The translations under genes and the position numbers were made by a program. From NCBI GenBank assembly GCA_015847255.1, contig JADLZK010007649.1, forward strand, positions 186,001-250,000: a stretch of DNA of 64,000 nucleotides, read 5' to 3'. Positions 31,131 to 44,542 of the stretch are shown here, piece by piece (positions within the stretch are counted from its first letter, which is position 1; each line of letters opens with the position of its first letter). Below the pieces are notes generated by a model. That model did not search any database, had not been told where the DNA came from, and was given only the letters and a program-made list of their open reading frames with translations. The stretch comes from Hyparrhenia diplandra (taxonomy: Eukaryota > Streptophyta > Magnoliopsida > Poales > Poaceae).

Positions 31131-32498
31131 CTTGTGCCTACGCACACCGAGCAGCGAGGAGATTTTGTTAAATTTGACCCCTTTTAAACAATATTTCAAA
31201 TTTAACCCTGTTTGAAAAATATTTTCACCCGGTATCCCCTTTTGGTCGCGCCGGGGAATAGCGACATTTACCTTCGTCGCGCCACATGCGAAATGGCGCG
31301 ACGGGGGGCCTCCCCTGCTCGAGCAGTTGGCCGGATGGCCGGGCGTGGAGGCACGGGGGCCAAGACGTTTGCGCCACATGCGGTGGCGCGGCGAACTATC
31401 GCGCCTCCGTTGTTGGCGACATCGGGATTAGGTTTTTCGTTGGCGCGACGTCGTTGCCCTATCGACCCACAATTTTCGTCGCCGCCTTGTGTGAATTCTC
31501 AAGGGGCCTTGCTAGCCCCTTTGTGTGAATTCGCCGCCGCGCAAACCCTAGACTTGCCCTCGCTAGCCGCCTTGTGTGAATTCTCGCTTTGCCCGACTTT
31601 GTTATTTCGCCTGCATCGCAACCCTCCTTCCATCATCCGGCGACTACCTACTGCTGTTCACAGGGGACGATCCATCCTGTGATCGGTGTTGGAGTTTAGG
31701 GACGCCGCCCAGCGTTGTGCCTTCGGAAAAACATAACTTGAGGTACCTTCAATAAAACAAGCATAACTTTTCTTTCGTTTATCGTAAAAAATCTGAAATT
31801 TTTTCTGGAGATTCTTGACTCCATTTGGGGCTGACCCAACTCGCCTATGGCCTATTTGGTCGCATCAAAATTGCAAAAAAAATTCAGGAAAATAAAAAAA
31901 AAAATTGTCAAAGTTTTTGCACGCTTTTTAGAGAACGTGTTGAATTTCTGCGGGCCACATACCACCTCTGTTTCGGTTAAAAGTTCTTGTGGTTCCTTCC
32001 TTTGTGTTCCTTGTCCCAAAAAAATATCAAACAAATAATAGAAAAATAAAAAAATTGTGATACATGGAGACGCCTAAAAGTCCGAAGTAAAAGGCGAAAT
32101 AGTGTGTGCTTGTTCGATCTTCTTTGTTATCCATCGTCATTGGTGTTTCATCTTGCTGGACATTTTAATCCCATGCGGCGTGATCGGCGCCGCATTGGGC
32201 GGCGCTGACGTAGTAGAACTGTCGCGCCACATGCAATGGCGCGACAAAATCGGGGCCCCACGATGCCTCCGCGCCAAAGACCGGCCAACCGTTCGAGCCT
32301 GGGCGTGGAGGCCCCCGTCGGCGCCATCGCATGTGGCGCGACAGGTGTGCAAATGTCGCGCCATCCCATCGGCGCGACCAAAAGGGATACCGGGTGAAAA
32401 TATTTTTCAAACGGGGTTAAATTTAAAATATTATTTAAAAAGAGGTTAAATTTTTTAAAAATCCGCCGCTGGAGGGGCGACGCCAAAATTATGGGTTT
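31131..32498. mobile_element. Long-inverted-repeat element, about 1.37 kb
   Basis: TTGAAAAATATTTTCACCCG at about 31212 has its complement CGGGTGAAAATATTTTTCAA at about 32392. The inverted similarity extends over at least 85 bp and more loosely over about 300 bp of GC-rich sequence with TGGCGCGAC motifs. The interior (about 31680-32130) is AT-rich. GTTTGGCTT flanks both sides (about 31122-31130 and 32499-32507), a possible 9-bp target duplication, although the inverted repeat is weak at these very ends. Frames inside are not protein-like. It is probably a non-autonomous DNA transposon. Confidence 0.6.
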
Positions 32499-32507
32499 GG
32501 CTTTTCT

Positions 32508-34358
32508 CGCCAAGCTTTTGGCAGCATGTGGCTTAGGATTTGAACCAGGACACTATTGTCATGCTGCAGAACATGGTAGTGAACCAAACATCAAATGTGC
32601 CGCAGATTTGGCTAAAAAAATTGTGGCGTGTTTTGGCAACTTAGAACTAAGAAGCTAACATGCAACGAAAAGAGAGGTATTCATGGGAAAAAAGATAGTT
32701 CAATCAACCATGCATGCAAGCTAATCAGATAGAAGAGTCCCGTGCATTCGGGAACCTGAAGGGCACACGAGTGCTAAATAAAAATTGTGGACCTCAAAGT
32801 CGAAGGCTACATATATATATTGGAGATAGGAATGTCATTGGGATTGCCACCTTACCCAAACCTTGTCTGTTTCCCTGAATTTTGGCCAGAAAGGACCAAA
32901 TCATAGTCACCCATGTCATCTAGTGAGATGAATATATTTACTTTGACAGACATTTTTGTGTGCATTCACTATTAAGCACACAATGCTTGTTACTAGCTTT
33001 GTAGTTTAACCGCACACGAGAGATCAAGTCTATTGTATTGTTTAGCTGCTATATATACAGCAAATTGATCATGGTCGAATGCAAGATTTGTATATACACA
33101 ATCCTATTGGTACAACTGAGGGCCAATATTGCAAATTTGCCACGCAAGATTTGCAAGAAGCCGCATACCAGTGCGATTATGATCGATGGAGCCATGACAT
33201 CATCATACCGCTTCTTGGCTTGTTTGCACATCTTCATCCAATCACACATACTTGCCCTTTATTTAAACAGAATCTGCTCAAATGTCTTTTGAAATTCTGA
33301 GTATCAATAGTTCTCAAATATTTAGCTTGGATTGGAAACATAAAATTCATATGTGCGGAGTTGTCTCTAAAAGGATGGTTTCATAATCTTATTAGATACT
33401 GATTACGGAGTAGATTTGTCCAGCTGCAGGCTTGGACGGGCTGATGAGCGCCGACACGAGACACGAGTACACGCGAGTCACGAGTCACGACACATTACAT
33501 CCACGACGAAGATGAGCAGAGTTAAATCGAATCGGGCCTCGAAGCACAAGGTACGTGTAACTGGGCCTGAATGGCGTACGTGTGTGATGGTCGGGCAGTG
33601 TCGGGTGTCGCTTCGATGGTCGTGGGTACTGGGGAAGATGAAGAAGAGGAAGCACCGAAGCCGAACTCGCCGGCAACTCCGGTGCCATGCCGGCGGCGAG
33701 CAATAGCTCGACAGAGATGCACTATCCTGTGAAAAAATTGTATCCACACTTCCACACATGTGTGACATCACTTCCACTCGGCCATCCCCGTTGATGCTCA
33801 GGCCTTGGATGCCCGTACCGAGCACATTCTCTCGGGCAGGCAGGGCAGGGCAGAGCAGAGCTAGCGCACCGTCGTCACGAGCCAAAAGAACCGGATCCTT
33901 GTCTGGGTTTCTTGTTGGGACGACGACGCGCCGCCCGGGCCCTGCGCCGCGCACGCTTAAAGACCGTATCCGCCGGCTGCTCTCGATCTCGTGGAGGCAG
34001 CCGGGCAGCGTGCGTACACGCCCTCCTCTCGATCGGTGTATATATCTCCTTGTTCTACACGGGTGGCAGTGTGACGCACGCACGCACGCAGCTATGTCTG
34101 TGTGATTTAATTAGCTGTGCTGTAATAAAGCCGCATGCTTCGTTTAGCAGGCGGCAGGCAGCACAAGGAGAAGGAGAAGGCGCGGCGCCTGCTCCTGCAT
34201 GTTGGCGGTTCGCCACCGGGACAGACATGTCAACCGGTCCACAGCCGGCATAGTTAATCGCCGATGCCATCGGTCCTCCTGGCTCACGCCAAGTCTACCG
34301 CGCCGGGCGACCCAAACCGTCCCAGCCCCGGACCCGGAGACTCATCCTCCGAGGCAGA
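32508..34358. other. Intergenic, no gene recognised
   Basis: AT-rich to about 33400, then mixed. The frames at 33416-33706 (+) and 33478-34083 (-) overlap each other and match nothing I know. A TATA-like GTATATATC lies at about 34038 (+). A short ACGC microsatellite occurs near 34075-34092. Confidence 0.4.
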
Positions 34359-34632
34359 GGGTGTGTTTAGATCCCAAAATTTGGTGTAAAATTTCAGAGG
34401 AATGTCACATCGAGCACTGTAGCATGTTTCGTTTGTTTGTGGTAAATATTATCCTACCATAAGGTAACTAGGCTCAAAAGAATCGTCCCGCAATGTACAT
34501 CTAAACTGTGTAATTATTTTATTTTTTTACCTATATTTAGTATTCGATACATGTGCCGGCATTTTGATGTGATGGAGAATCTTTTTTTTGCATAGTGAAA
34601 TTTGGGGAGGAATTCGGGCTCTAAACACAGCC
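34359..34632. mobile_element. Tourist-like MITE 2
   Basis: Left end GGGTGTGTTTAGATCCC and right end CTCTAAACACAGCC (reverse complement GGCTGTGTTTAGAG) are the same terminal type as the element at 28515. Internal blocks TGTAGCATG, GTAAATATTATCCTACCATA and GTGTAATTATTT fit the family. The target duplication is not clear. Confidence 0.7.
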
Positions 34633-35280
34633 AACCCGCGCGTGCGCCCCACGACGCCACCAGTGTCCACAGGGCCTCCCCGTCCCGGGAGCTCCGCCAC
34701 GCGCACGTCTCATTCCATTCATTTTTCTTCCCATCCCACGCTATTGCTAAGCGTAGGGTGGGCTGGGCGACACACATAGACGTCACATCTTCCTGTCATT
34801 GCCGTCCGTGCGTTGTTAACGTCCGGCATGCTTTCCAGAGGTCGGATGATGCTCCGGTTCACACCCTTTTTTCTCCCCCAGCCACTGTCAGTGTTGCATT
34901 GCAACCCAGCATAACATTTCTGAGATTTATGTATTTCGGTGCCCAAAATTCCTATGAAATCGAGAGGGAGAAGGGGAAAACAAAAAAAAGCAGCAAGCGT
35001 CGTGTATCCAAGGGTTTGCACCACACGCCTTCATCTGGCAATGGCATGCAGAACCGCACGCACGTGTATCCACGGGCATCCAGATTCCGAGCATGTCACG
35101 CTCTCGTTCGTCTTGTTCCCCTGCCTCTCCTTCATTCTGCTGGTCATGCAAGCCACGGTGCTGTTACAAATGAAGAGCCGGAGCTTAATTTATAGCCAAA
35201 GGTCAGTTCTGCTTGCCATTGAAACCAGGCAAGCATAACTTGTTCTGGACAGCGACCTATAGAAGACTATAGTCATGACC
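34633..35280. other. Intergenic, no gene recognised
   Basis: Mixed-composition DNA. Overlapping frames on both strands (34602-35195 + and 34719-35024 -) show no recognised domain. It ends at a long T-run. Confidence 0.4.
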
Positions 35281-37050
35281 TTTTTTTTTTTTTTTTTAAA
35301 GGGACGGCAAACGCTTTTGCCGCGATTTCTATTAAGCGAATAAAAGAAAAAAGAAAAGGCAAGCGCCCGCCCAGTTTTTTGGATGGGGCGGGCCAAAACC
35401 ATACAACCGAGGAGAGCCACGCTCATACTACCCACTTTGATACAACTCCACCACAACTAGCGACTCCACTTGGTCGAAACATCGACCACAACTAACCACT
35501 CAACTTGGTCGAAACGACCCTACTAAAGCAACTCAACACAAATAACGACTTGGATGGGAGAAAATCAACATGACGCGCTCCGCTCGGTTGGATTGGGTCA
35601 TCAACACGAGCCTCCATCCACCACGGCCGCTCGGTCGGATTGGGGACGTCGACACGAGCCACCACGCAAAGGGAACTAAGAAAAAACAAACGCACGCCAC
35701 ACTACACCACCACCACGGGAGAGGAGCTGAAAGCAAGCCGTCGAAACTGCGCCGTCGTCACCAACGTTGTGCCACGCCAAAAGCCGCAGCCGCCGCAAGT
35801 CCGAGCGACTACGAAACTCCTCCACCACGGGACTATCCCCCTCAAGCTGCACACCCACGGTCGTCGATCCCCCGCTCGGCGTTGCGTTAGCGAAATTCCT
35901 TTCAGCGGCACCAATGAAAAACCACCGATCCGGCTACTTTGAGTGGGGGCCTCGCCTCACCCTTTGCCACACTCCACTATCCATGACTCGGATATCCGAA
36001 ACCGCCTCGAGAACAACACTTCCGCCCGGCCGGCACCGAGATCACCACCACGATGCGTGCCAACTCGAGATCTCCAGCACCCATGGGCCCTCTGCACCTC
36101 CCTGCGACCACGGACCAAGAGCACCACCACAGCCGCAACGCATAGGCAACACCACCAGCCGACCACCACCCCTGCCACAAGCCAAGATGGGTCTCCATAT
36201 ACGGCGCCTCAAGGAGAATACGACGCCAATGGCGCCGCCGTCGCCACGTCCATAGAGGGACTGGGTTTTCACCCCGAGAATCCCATCTTTGCAAGGACAT
36301 GGCTGCCCTCAATGGTACCCCGGCTGGGAGAACGACGACCCAAGGCCGCCGCCACCATTGCCACCGATAAAGCGGCGGTGAAGGCTTTTCGCCCGTCTCA
36401 GCACCATGCATGCCGCGACGCTCTCGGCCATGCCGAGAAACATGCTCCTCGCCAAAACCACAACGCCACAACCGGGAAAAAGGCCGGCACCGCACGAGGC
36501 ACCACCTCGGCACCACCGGCAAGCACCCGGCCCGCCCCCGGCCCCACCACCATGGTGACGCCGCACCCAGATAACGGCGTCGTGAAGGGGAAGAGGAGCA
36601 CCAGCCAACATACCGCAGAACCGCCGCCCTCCGCCACGCACGACCTCCGGCCGCCTTGTGCGCCATCACCACCGGCCACCGCCGGCGGGATCAGAGCGCC
36701 AGCGCCCGGCGAGCGACCAAAGTACCAAGGGGAGGGACGGCATAGACGAGGACCGACCCCCAACGCCAAAGGTCCCCGGCCACCACCACACCACCGCCGC
36801 CCCTCACCTTCTTGCCAACCTCCACTTTGCCACATCTCCACCAAAGCGGTAGCGGGACACCTCCGGCATCACCGCGCTGCCGCCACACCACCACACCGCC
36901 ACAACTCCCGCCGCACCTTGTACCACCACTTTGCCGCACCACCACCTCCCAAAATGGCCGTGGGGGACCCGGATCCGAGCGCATCGGGCCAGATCCCGCT
37001 GCCGACCACCGGTCGCCGCCGCTCCGGCCACCGGGAGGCGGCGCCCTTTT
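35281..37050 (-). mobile_element. Antisense LINE-like GC-rich retroposon
   Basis: A run of 18 T at 35281 marks a poly(A) end on the minus strand. It is preceded on that strand by TTAATAGAAATCGCGGCAAA, a phrase like the 3' ends of grass L1-type elements. GC-rich sequence extends to about 37050, where composition changes sharply. Minus-strand sequence near 36270 (GGGGTGAAAACCCAGTCCC) resembles untranslated parts of grass non-LTR elements. The plus-strand 369-codon frame (35943-37052) is His/Pro/Thr-rich and is most likely an antisense artefact. The 5' end and target duplication were not found. Confidence 0.45.
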
Positions 37051-37255
37051 GAGGAATTCAAATAGTTTACAAATTAAAGCAACCAACTTTGAGGAATTTT
37101 AATTTAAAAACCCATAAGAGATTCGAGTCAAATCCGATTAACATGGATTCTATGATATCCATTCTATCAACGGACCAAACATGAGTTTAGGAGCTTAGCA
37201 TAGTAAACTTTTTGAATTTAAGAAATAGGTGGAAAAATGAAATAAAAATGGAACA

Positions 37256-37740
37256 TGTTAGATTGATCTCCCCAGTCCCAAAAGGCCCAACGGCCATGAG
37301 CCTTGATCGGCGCCCACGATCGGGGGCGCCTGACCCATTTACATGGCTGGTGGGCCCCCGCCGCACCAAGCGTATATAAAAGAGGGGGGGGGGCCATGGC
37401 TCGAAAGTACGAGGTTCACCCGAGCCGCCACTCTCCACCCTACAACCCTAATCCGATCAAGAGAGAGAATGCAGGAGCAGCGGGAAGCGCCACCGGCGTT
37501 CTCCATCGTCACCACGTCGTCTCCACCTCGCTAGACAGCACCAAGACGCCAGTTCCCTCGACGCCTGTGGCTTCCTCCCCTCGCCGTCATCGACATTGCC
37601 ATGGCTAAAGGTTCTTCTTCTGCTTCACCCCATGAAGGTACATCTTGACCCTTTCCCCTCAAGATCCAGATCATGTTTACCTAGAAAAGATTCAGTACCC
37701 TACTGTTATCTATGTCTAGATCAATCCTATAGATAAACAA
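37256..37740 (+). repeat. Copia 5' LTR
   Basis: Starts TGTTAGATTGATCTCCCC and includes a TATA box GCGTATATAAAAG near 37369, the expected LTR promoter. It ends ATAGATAAACAA. It matches the LTR at 55269-55741 throughout, with a few indels, and is followed directly by the primer binding site. Confidence 0.9.
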
Positions 37741-37752
37741 TGGTATCGGCCT
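37741..37752 (+). promoter_or_regulatory. Copia primer binding site
   Basis: TGGTATCGGCCT immediately follows the 5' LTR and matches the start of the usual initiator-tRNA-Met site (TGGTATCAGAGC) with mismatches. It primes minus-strand synthesis in copia elements. Confidence 0.7.
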
Positions 37753-38727
37753 TGCTATGCATAGATCCGGTAGGGAATAGAATGTAGAAGGAGATGAATT
37801 TCAGTTTTCATCACGAATTCAAAACCTAACCCTAACTGAGATTGAGAAATCAAGAGAGATAAGGACGGTTTGGACGTGGATTCCTACCTGGGATCTCCTT
37901 TCCGTCTCCACCGTCATCCTTGACGTCGTGTGGATCAGATCACAGAGCCCCTGACTTGCACCACCGCATCGCTCGCTGCCGGGACGCCAGGCCCATCCAT
38001 GGCGACCGCCATGAGTTAGAGTCCTACTCCACTCTGTTTCGTAGGTCGGTTTGTTACCGCCATTGAGGTTGAATCTACACCGTTGCCAAGGTCGGTTTGA
38101 TCCAAGGGCTATCGTGCATCTCCTAGGGCTATATAAACAGACCCCCTACCCCCAGGCTGAAACCCTAATTCATTCTATTCATTATCTCTTGACCTGTTGG
38201 TCATTGAGGTGTCCCAATGTGAGGACAACCTCTCCACTAGAGAATTAGGGCTAGACTCTTCAATGTAATAGATTAGCAACTAGAGAGTTAGGGAGAGTGG
38301 AGTCGCGCTCCGGTTCGAGATGTCTCTGAGTTTGGTATGTCTTGTATCCTTTCTTTGTAAGACTTATGATTCATATATTTATCTTCTCTATTTACTTCCA
38401 TGACTTTCATATATTTGGTTAAGTATAGTTGTTATGCTATTGCATGGGATCTCCGCTTCGTATTGAGGGCTCTAGTTATTCATGGTAGCTAGAGTAGTAA
38501 TCGATAGTATAGACATGGTGTCTAGGCTATAGGTTACCCGAGGTTGCGCCCAATCTCATGGATAGTTGTGGTAGCCCCTGGGGGTGACGTGACCACGATA
38601 GGCGATGTAGTCCACCACGTTCGGGTTGGTGTTTCCTAGAGCTTTTGGCGGCCTTCTCCCAACTACCTTCTTCCCGGTCTTTCTCGAGAGTTGGAAAGGA
38701 TCCATTTGCTCCAAAGTGCATTAGTAT

Positions 38728-39065
38728 TAGACACGAGCATTTTTCGGGCCGGGGCGGGTTCGGGCGGGCGAAAGCTCCAGTTTATTCGGGCCGAGAAAAT
38801 CCTGCCCAGGCCCGTCCCACTAGACATGCCGGGCCTCAAATTTTGGTAGGGCTCGGGCGAACCCGGGCTTGGGCGGGCCGCCCGTGTGTTTTATAGTGTA
38901 AAATAGCTAAAATCAACATTTTAGGTCGGGCTCGGGCCAAGAATTTTTCTCGGGCCGCAAGATCTCGCCCGAGCCCGTCCGATGAAGGTCCGTGGGCGGG
39001 CGGGTTCGGGCGGGCCGGGCCGTGCCGGCCGGGCGGGTTGGGTCGGGCTAAAAATGCTCAGTCTA
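38728..39065. mobile_element. G-rich hAT MITE inside the LARD 5' LTR
   Basis: A 338-bp element with ends TAGACACGAGCATTTTTCGG and (reverse complement) TAGACTGAGCATTTTTAGCC. It is flanked by the 8-bp duplication ATTAGTAT at 38720-38727 and 39066-39073. The other LTR reads straight through this site near 45685, proving insertion. The interior is rich in CGGGC/GCCCG motifs, for example CGGGCCGGGGCGGGTTCGGG. Confidence 0.9.
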
Positions 39066-42000
39066 ATTAGTATGATTGCTATCATAGAACCTAAGTAATA
39101 GAGAAGTACATAGGAACCTTGATCTCTCCCGTTGTCCTCTCAACTTGCTAGCTATACATTTATCATAGGAATTCTCTTGTGTGTGATATTGTTCATAACT
39201 CCTATCATATATCATTTACCCCCTCACTTTAGTCTAGTGGTTTGCTAAATTAGTAGATGCATGATTGTGAGTTATTAGATTCTTTAGCCAAAGCTTCCCC
39301 CTGTGGATACGATACTCTAGAATACTCTCCTAGGGAAAAGCTACAATGGTATTCTCAGGTGCTTGGAACCTTCATATTCTTTTAGCACTTAATAAATACC
39401 AACAAGCTTTTTGGCGCCTTTTTGGGAAGCAATTGGCGTAAAGATTTTAATAATGATCTTGATGTTTGCTAATTTAGTGTATCACTAGCTTTGGTAGGAT
39501 TACCCTTGTTACGTTTGAGTTGTGGAATAGACGGGACAAAAGATGTCGCTGCGATCTTCCGGCAAGATTCCACAAGAAAAGAAAAACAGAAAGATTGAAG
39601 AACCTAGGGTGCCTGATCATTCAAGATTTATCTATATTGGAACCCTACGATCTCAAGGTATGCATTTAAATATATATTATTCTAATCATGTATAGATTAG
39701 AGAAGAAATCGCCGTCACAAGAATTCAATGCACACATCTCAAGTGACGTACATAGAAGCCGCACATCGTGGTAAGTATGATTAAAAGGTGAGAAAGTCTT
39801 GCTCATGGGCTATAAATTGATTGAGTAGTTATCATTTAATTTCTTGCATTGCATTACATGTTTACATTGATCCATGCATTCACTCCACTTAGTTTATGTT
39901 TTCTCATAGTAGATCCATTGCATGATTAGTTCCTTTGCATACATCCATCCATGTAATTTGCATCTAAAAAAAAAAAAAGAGAGAAAAAAAAAAAATAATC
40001 CTCGCCATGATCATGCTCTTCCTTCTCTAATTAGGTGAATCTCTATAATGCTTTCATGTCACCCTTGTTTGCTATAGTATGCTTTGGTTTGGAAGTGCTT
40101 CAATTGGGTACTTCCAAAGGCTTTTAAATTAAGCGTGGTGCTTAGGTTAAATAGTCTTCCTTAATTGAATTAGACATGGAGTCTAGTTTGGTTATTGAAC
40201 TAAAAATTGCTTGCGTAGACATTGGTTATTGTGTTGGACTAACCCCTGCGAAAAACTCTCAAATCCAATTCGGGTAAGTCAAGAGATGAACTCGGATCGA
40301 GAGATGAAGCAAGGCATATGATGAACTCAACCTTGTGCAAAAGACACGGCTCATTCATCATTGATGGAAGAATTGTAAGTATTAAATATCATTCGCTTTC
40401 TTTTTGCTACAAGTTACATTTGCCTTGATCCTTATACTAGAGTGCAGCCATAAACAAAATTGGTTATAAGACATGATGAATAGAATGCGTGCTAAGAGTA
40501 AACAAAGAACCACCTTTTCATTAGCATAGATGAGATCTTATGAACTTTGGACAACAACCCCTACTTCAACCATGTTGTATTCCTCGGGTATGTGTCCATT
40601 GACATTTTCTGAGGAAAGGATTATGCTAAGTCTATTCATAGAGTGAAATGAACACGCAAACCAAACCACCACTTTAGAAATGGAACAAAGAATGACATTA
40701 GTGTCATATATGAGAAAAGCTCTCACTCACTCAAAAGAAGTGGATGGACAAAGCAACATGCCACAAGAACATCAAAGACAGGTAAGTGAATATAAATCTC
40801 ATATTTGTATCCAACTTTTGTCTTATGTTCAAAAAAAAAAAAAATATATATATATATATCCGAGCACATGAAGGCTCATGCTAAAAGAAACATGTTACAA
40901 GGACAAGTTCCCTTCGGGTATTCTTGGTCACTAAACTTGCAGGAACAAAGGATGAACAACGTCTAAGGACATGGTGATTGCAACACACGATTAGGGACGG
41001 TTCAGTATTTACACTTAAAGTGTCGAAAGTGACAGGAAGACTCGAGCATGGGGAGGAAGGTCGACTCCTCTAAAGATCATCCGACATTACTCTTCCTCCT
41101 CTCAAGCTCCCGTCACTCGACATCTTTGGTTTGCAATCCCTCTACTCATAATTATTACGTCTCTCTAAGTTTGAATGGTTAATAAATGTCATACATCAAA
41201 ATCAAACTTAAGATATATATAAAAAAAATTCCACTAGAGAAAAAGTAATGGTGAGCAATTGCTAATTAAAATTTCCAACCAAACTTTTGGTAACATAGAT
41301 ACAACCTTTAGCCCCATGACAATCCTACCCTTGTTTGAAATTACTTGTATATTCTTTCGGGTATGTGTTGTCAACTAATATTACAGAATAAAACTATGAG
41401 AGGAGCTAAAAGGTCCTAGCACAATTTAAAGAACAAGAGAGAAAGTACGATGCAATAAAAGAGATAAGTGAGGAGCAAGATACACAAGAGGCCAAAGAAG
41501 GAAAGCTTCGAGCGAAGAAGAAAAGGACCATCACAAGGTGTTACGATGTTTGTCACACTCCGATATTAAGGTAACATCTTGAGGTAAGTTATCATTACTT
41601 AAGCTTTACCTTAAGAATGGCTTGTTCATAAATAAAGATTTAAACATGTTAGAGTAACAATCTTGCCTGATCCAACTTCATTAGCTCAACATGTTTTGTT
41701 TCTTTAGTTGTTCCTATCACCACTCTCTTGATCTCATAGTCCTAATCATGTAAGCTTTAATGTGTTCACCTTGCTTTGGAAGAATATGATACTTCATGCA
41801 TATATAAGAAAACCTTTCAAAGAGTCAAGGAGTTTGATTCAATTTGCCAATGTTTTAACCACAAACAATCATGCTCAATCTTCCGATCTTGTCACCCAAG
41901 TTAGGTTTAAGCTAAGCATATAAGAGTCGACTCTATATTGTTTATTGTGCCTATGGTTAGAGAAGAATAAATGAAGTTTGGTTCATTTGGTGTTTTCCCA

Positions 42001-44542
42001 CCAACAGAGCCCATGCACTTGATCTCTACCTTGACTTTGCAAGCGGGACACACTTTGAGCAAAAAGGTGGAGAAGCCTATCGGTCTCTCCAAAATTCAAC
42101 AAGTGAATGTCTTACAAGCATGCGCACTAAACAAGATCTTTGCTTACGTCCATTATCAATGCCTCACTCCAACTCATAAGACCACAAAAGAACAAGGGTG
42201 ACGTTGTCCTTCACCATCTCAAGGAGCACAACCGTCAAGATCGGGTAATACGCTCAAGGAAACGACAAGGTAAGAAGTCTCGTCCGGAGGACTAAAAACA
42301 CTTGAACCCTCACCGAAAAGGTAAGATCGGTAGTTATCTATATGCATAGCATATTTACCTCCTTGCATTGCATAATTATTTTCTTTTAGCATATTTACAT
42401 TATAGCACTAGCCTTGCATTAGAAAAGAAAATAAATAATTGTTTGTTGCATATACATTGAAAAAGCTCTAAGCCCCATGTGAGTAATTTTGTGGTGTGTA
42501 ACAACCCACAAGGATATTTATTGTGGTGGCATAAAAATAAAATAAATATGCATGCATCATCATCCTTATTTGCATAGGAAATAAAAAAATATTAATCTCT
42601 TTGAACTATTGTCTTAAAGGAATAATCATAATCATTGGCAACAAGAAGCTAAGTGGCTAAAACCACTAACACTTAACTAGTTCCACTAGCTTTGTTGTTT
42701 ATTTGAGTTCAGCGAGGATTCAAGGAAGAGAGACATGATAGGATGACACCATCGTCGTTGTCTACCTCAACTTCCACATCATCATCAAAGACTATGTCAA
42801 CATCCAAATTTTGGGGAGGGCAACCCCCCATGTATCCGGATAAGTATCCCTCTATCTTATTTAATATTAGCTAGATTTGTTTGCTTTATTAGAAAGAAAT
42901 AAAAAGATGCATAACTAGGGAAACCAAATAAAAAAGAGTCTATCTAGTCTTTATTAAAGAGTCTTTATTAGAGTGTGAGAATAAAATAAACTCACGAAGA
43001 TAATCTCTAGCCTTGGAGATGATGAATAGTTGCTCGTCGTAATTCCTTTCAAGTACCTACCTTTCAAGCTTAATTTCTCTCGAGCTTTTAATGCAACTGC
43101 TTTGACTTGAGATTTGCTCTAAACCTAAAACCTGTGGGTAGCAAATGCTTGCTCGAAGTCTAGGTGATTGACGGATATGATATATGAGAGTCCGAGCTTT
43201 GCTATTTATCTTACTCCTAGTGATTCTAGATTTGGAGATTTATCTTTTGAAAATTAAAATGCACATGATAAGTTCTGTATGTGAGTGTTGAACCTCCTAT
43301 CATAGCCATATATACATGCTCCCTAGATTAGGAAAACCCTTTGACATATATATAGGTCGCTTGTTTTGCATTGAGTTTGTTCAATCTTTGTCGACCCTTA
43401 GAAACTTGTCATGCCGATCATGCACACTCCACTCCACTCCACTCCACTCCACTCTATTCCACTCCACTCTTTCTCACTTGCATTTATGCTACTTCTACCC
43501 TAGAAGTACGCATCCATAAAGTATCCACCAAATATCCACCAAAAACGTTCTACTCCTACTACAGGAGAGAGCATCCAAAAAATATTCCCTACATCTATCC
43601 ACTTAGCTAACATCTTACAAAGCTTCATTACTCTTGTCTATCTCTCAAAAGTTTATCGCAAAAGAGACTTGGGTTGTATTGAAAAAAAAAGAAAGAGAAA
43701 AGTAAAAAAAAAAAAGGGGTGAATAAAGGAGAGTTAAAAAATGGACAAGTGTCCTTAATAAAAACAATGGGTACTTAGATGCCCGCCTCTCCATGAAAAA
43801 AAAAGAAAGAAAGAAAAAAAAGAATACAACCTAGGTTCTCATAAATATTTCGCATTCTAAAGAGAGATGATTCTTCAAGGAGCAAAAGTAGAATTAGGCT
43901 TTCCCCTCATTACATTCATTACACTCACCTCACACACCTACAATCATATTCCATCATACACATGCATCACTTGATCAAGTATGACTCGTGACTTTAGATC
44001 CATTGCTTGAACTTACAATATATGCCTAGTAAGTAGATTTAGTTTTCTCCCACCTATGAGCTCCACATATAAGCCTTAGATATAGGGTGAGAGAGAGAAG
44101 AAGGCATAGTGTCTTCTTGCCTTATGCCAAAAATATCACATATTATGAGAGAAAGGCAACACAATATTATTGACTAAGTGAGGATCCACAAATACCATAA
44201 ATAAGAGACTTGAGAGGGTCATACAAACGGAACTTTGAGTTTTATTTTGAAAACTTACAAAAACTCGAGAATGAAGGTTGAACGAAGAGTTTGAGACATG
44301 GTGCTTGACTTGATTGTTCTATCTTTCAATTGCCCAAGATCCTAAGAAAAGGCTATAAGCTCCACGGTTAAAGGTAATATGGGTAAGTTGAAGATTAAAA
44401 AAGTTTATTCTAATATAGAGGAGAAATTTTGTTTAAAAGCATGTGTACTTTTGAGGTGTGAAAGCGTTGTAGCAACTCGATCCAACCCTAACTATAAATA
44501 TAATTTTGCTAGGGTCTAGCAAAGGGTAAGCTTGGGGGAACT

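Noticed and set aside
33478..34083. 201-codon minus-strand gene
   Set aside because: No recognised motif, overlapping frames on both strands, no convincing promoter or splice signals.
35943..37052. 369-codon plus-strand open frame as a protein gene
   Set aside because: His/Pro/Thr-rich with no recognised domain, antisense to a probable LINE-like element, with equally long minus-strand frames over the same GC-rich DNA.
43428..43470. CRISPR-like array of CCACT repeats
   Set aside because: A simple pentanucleotide microsatellite without spacers, inside the interior of a retrotransposon.
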